A stretch of DNA of 64,000 nucleotides from NCBI GenBank assembly GCA_035771165.1, contig JAWNZC010000346.1:62001-126000 (forward strand), in the 5' to 3' direction. The DNA comes from Paragorgia papillata. Taxonomy: Eukaryota > Cnidaria > Anthozoa > Scleralcyonacea > Coralliidae. Under the pieces are notes generated by a model. That model was not told where the DNA came from, ran no database searches, and saw only the letters and a list, made by a program, of their open reading frames with translations. Made by a program: the position numbers and the translations under genes. Below, one piece after another: positions 63,626 through 64,000 of this stretch (the first letter of the stretch is position 1; every line of letters begins with the position of its first letter).

Positions 63626-64000
63626 TTTTTAAACATTTTTTATACCCAAAACAACCCAGAAAACGATGAATATGTTACATTCATTAATTTTCATATCCAA
63701 AGCCAGTTATAAACGTCACATTTCATAGTTCGAAAATTTGGTTCGTTGATGTACATGCATCAAATAAAATTCTATTGCCAGTAACATTATCTAAATTCAA
63801 AAATCTTAACACTGTTATTAAACTGAGTAGTACTACAAAAAACTAGAAAGTTACCAAATGGAAAATATGTATACAACTACAAGGATAAATAAACATCGCT
63901 AAAAATGGAGAGCGTCGAGATCGCTTTTACTAACTCTGGTAGTGGTTTCTATTTTACTGTTTGTGTTCTTTATCACTAATATAAAGTGACAAAAAAACTT

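Larger units (their letters stand above)
61658..64000. other. ALYREF upstream region and right-end non-coding DNA
   Basis: Positions 61658-61760 should hold the ALYREF promoter (CGAACTTTCC, TCGAAGACGC-rich, no TATA box seen). Then C-tracts (61850, 62055), a P1 MITE (62668-63150) and a block of GATTTGGACCCCC repeats (63483-63625). A 25-codon open frame from 63907 has no family resemblance. No gene supported. Confidence 0.5.

Overview
The window is nuclear DNA of an animal. Multi-exon genes with GT-AG introns encode orthologues of animal proteins (AP5Z1, an REXO5-like exonuclease, COQ7, ALYREF). Most of the remaining DNA is AT-rich non-coding sequence packed with foldback MITEs, hAT elements, SINEs, one LINE fragment and long tandem arrays. 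The intron-rich genes and dense MITE content suggest a marine invertebrate. A cnidarian or another early-branching lineage is my best guess, but I cannot prove the taxon from this sequence. I found no bacterial-style operons, CRISPR arrays or phage.

Layout. Positions 458-2785 (-) hold the first four coding exons of AP5Z1, which runs off the left edge. Positions 5116-25339 (-) hold a DEDDh RNA exonuclease (REXO5-like) assembled here from about 18 exons with all catalytic motifs. One of its introns carries about 1.9 kb of (TTTAC)n and 0.37 kb of (ATACT)n. It is divergent from COQ7 (25424-27469, +, six exons), with 84 bp between the two start codons, so a shared promoter is likely. Positions 29865-44420 (-) hold a six-exon gene for a predicted 583-residue adaptor. 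It has four YxN motifs, a proline-rich SH3-ligand stretch, a beta-rich region and a C-terminal UNC5-like death domain. Its introns carry two VNTR arrays and an hAT transposon with a perfect 8-bp target duplication. Positions 44421-52641 are intergenic and full of MITEs. Positions 52642-54729 (-) hold an intronless 695-residue ATPase fused to a TOPRIM-like domain, resembling prokaryotic OLD/PARIS-type defence proteins. Positions 58271-61657 (-) hold ALYREF in five exons. The right end (61658-64000) is non-coding, with another foldback MITE.

The genes do not form one pathway. They are housekeeping functions (adaptor-5 trafficking, RNA 3'-end processing, ubiquinone synthesis, mRNA export) interspersed with two candidate immune genes (the death-domain adaptor and the ATPase-TOPRIM protein). 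Exon boundaries were assigned by hand from GT-AG sites and reading-phase continuity. Alternatives are given where phases leave a choice.
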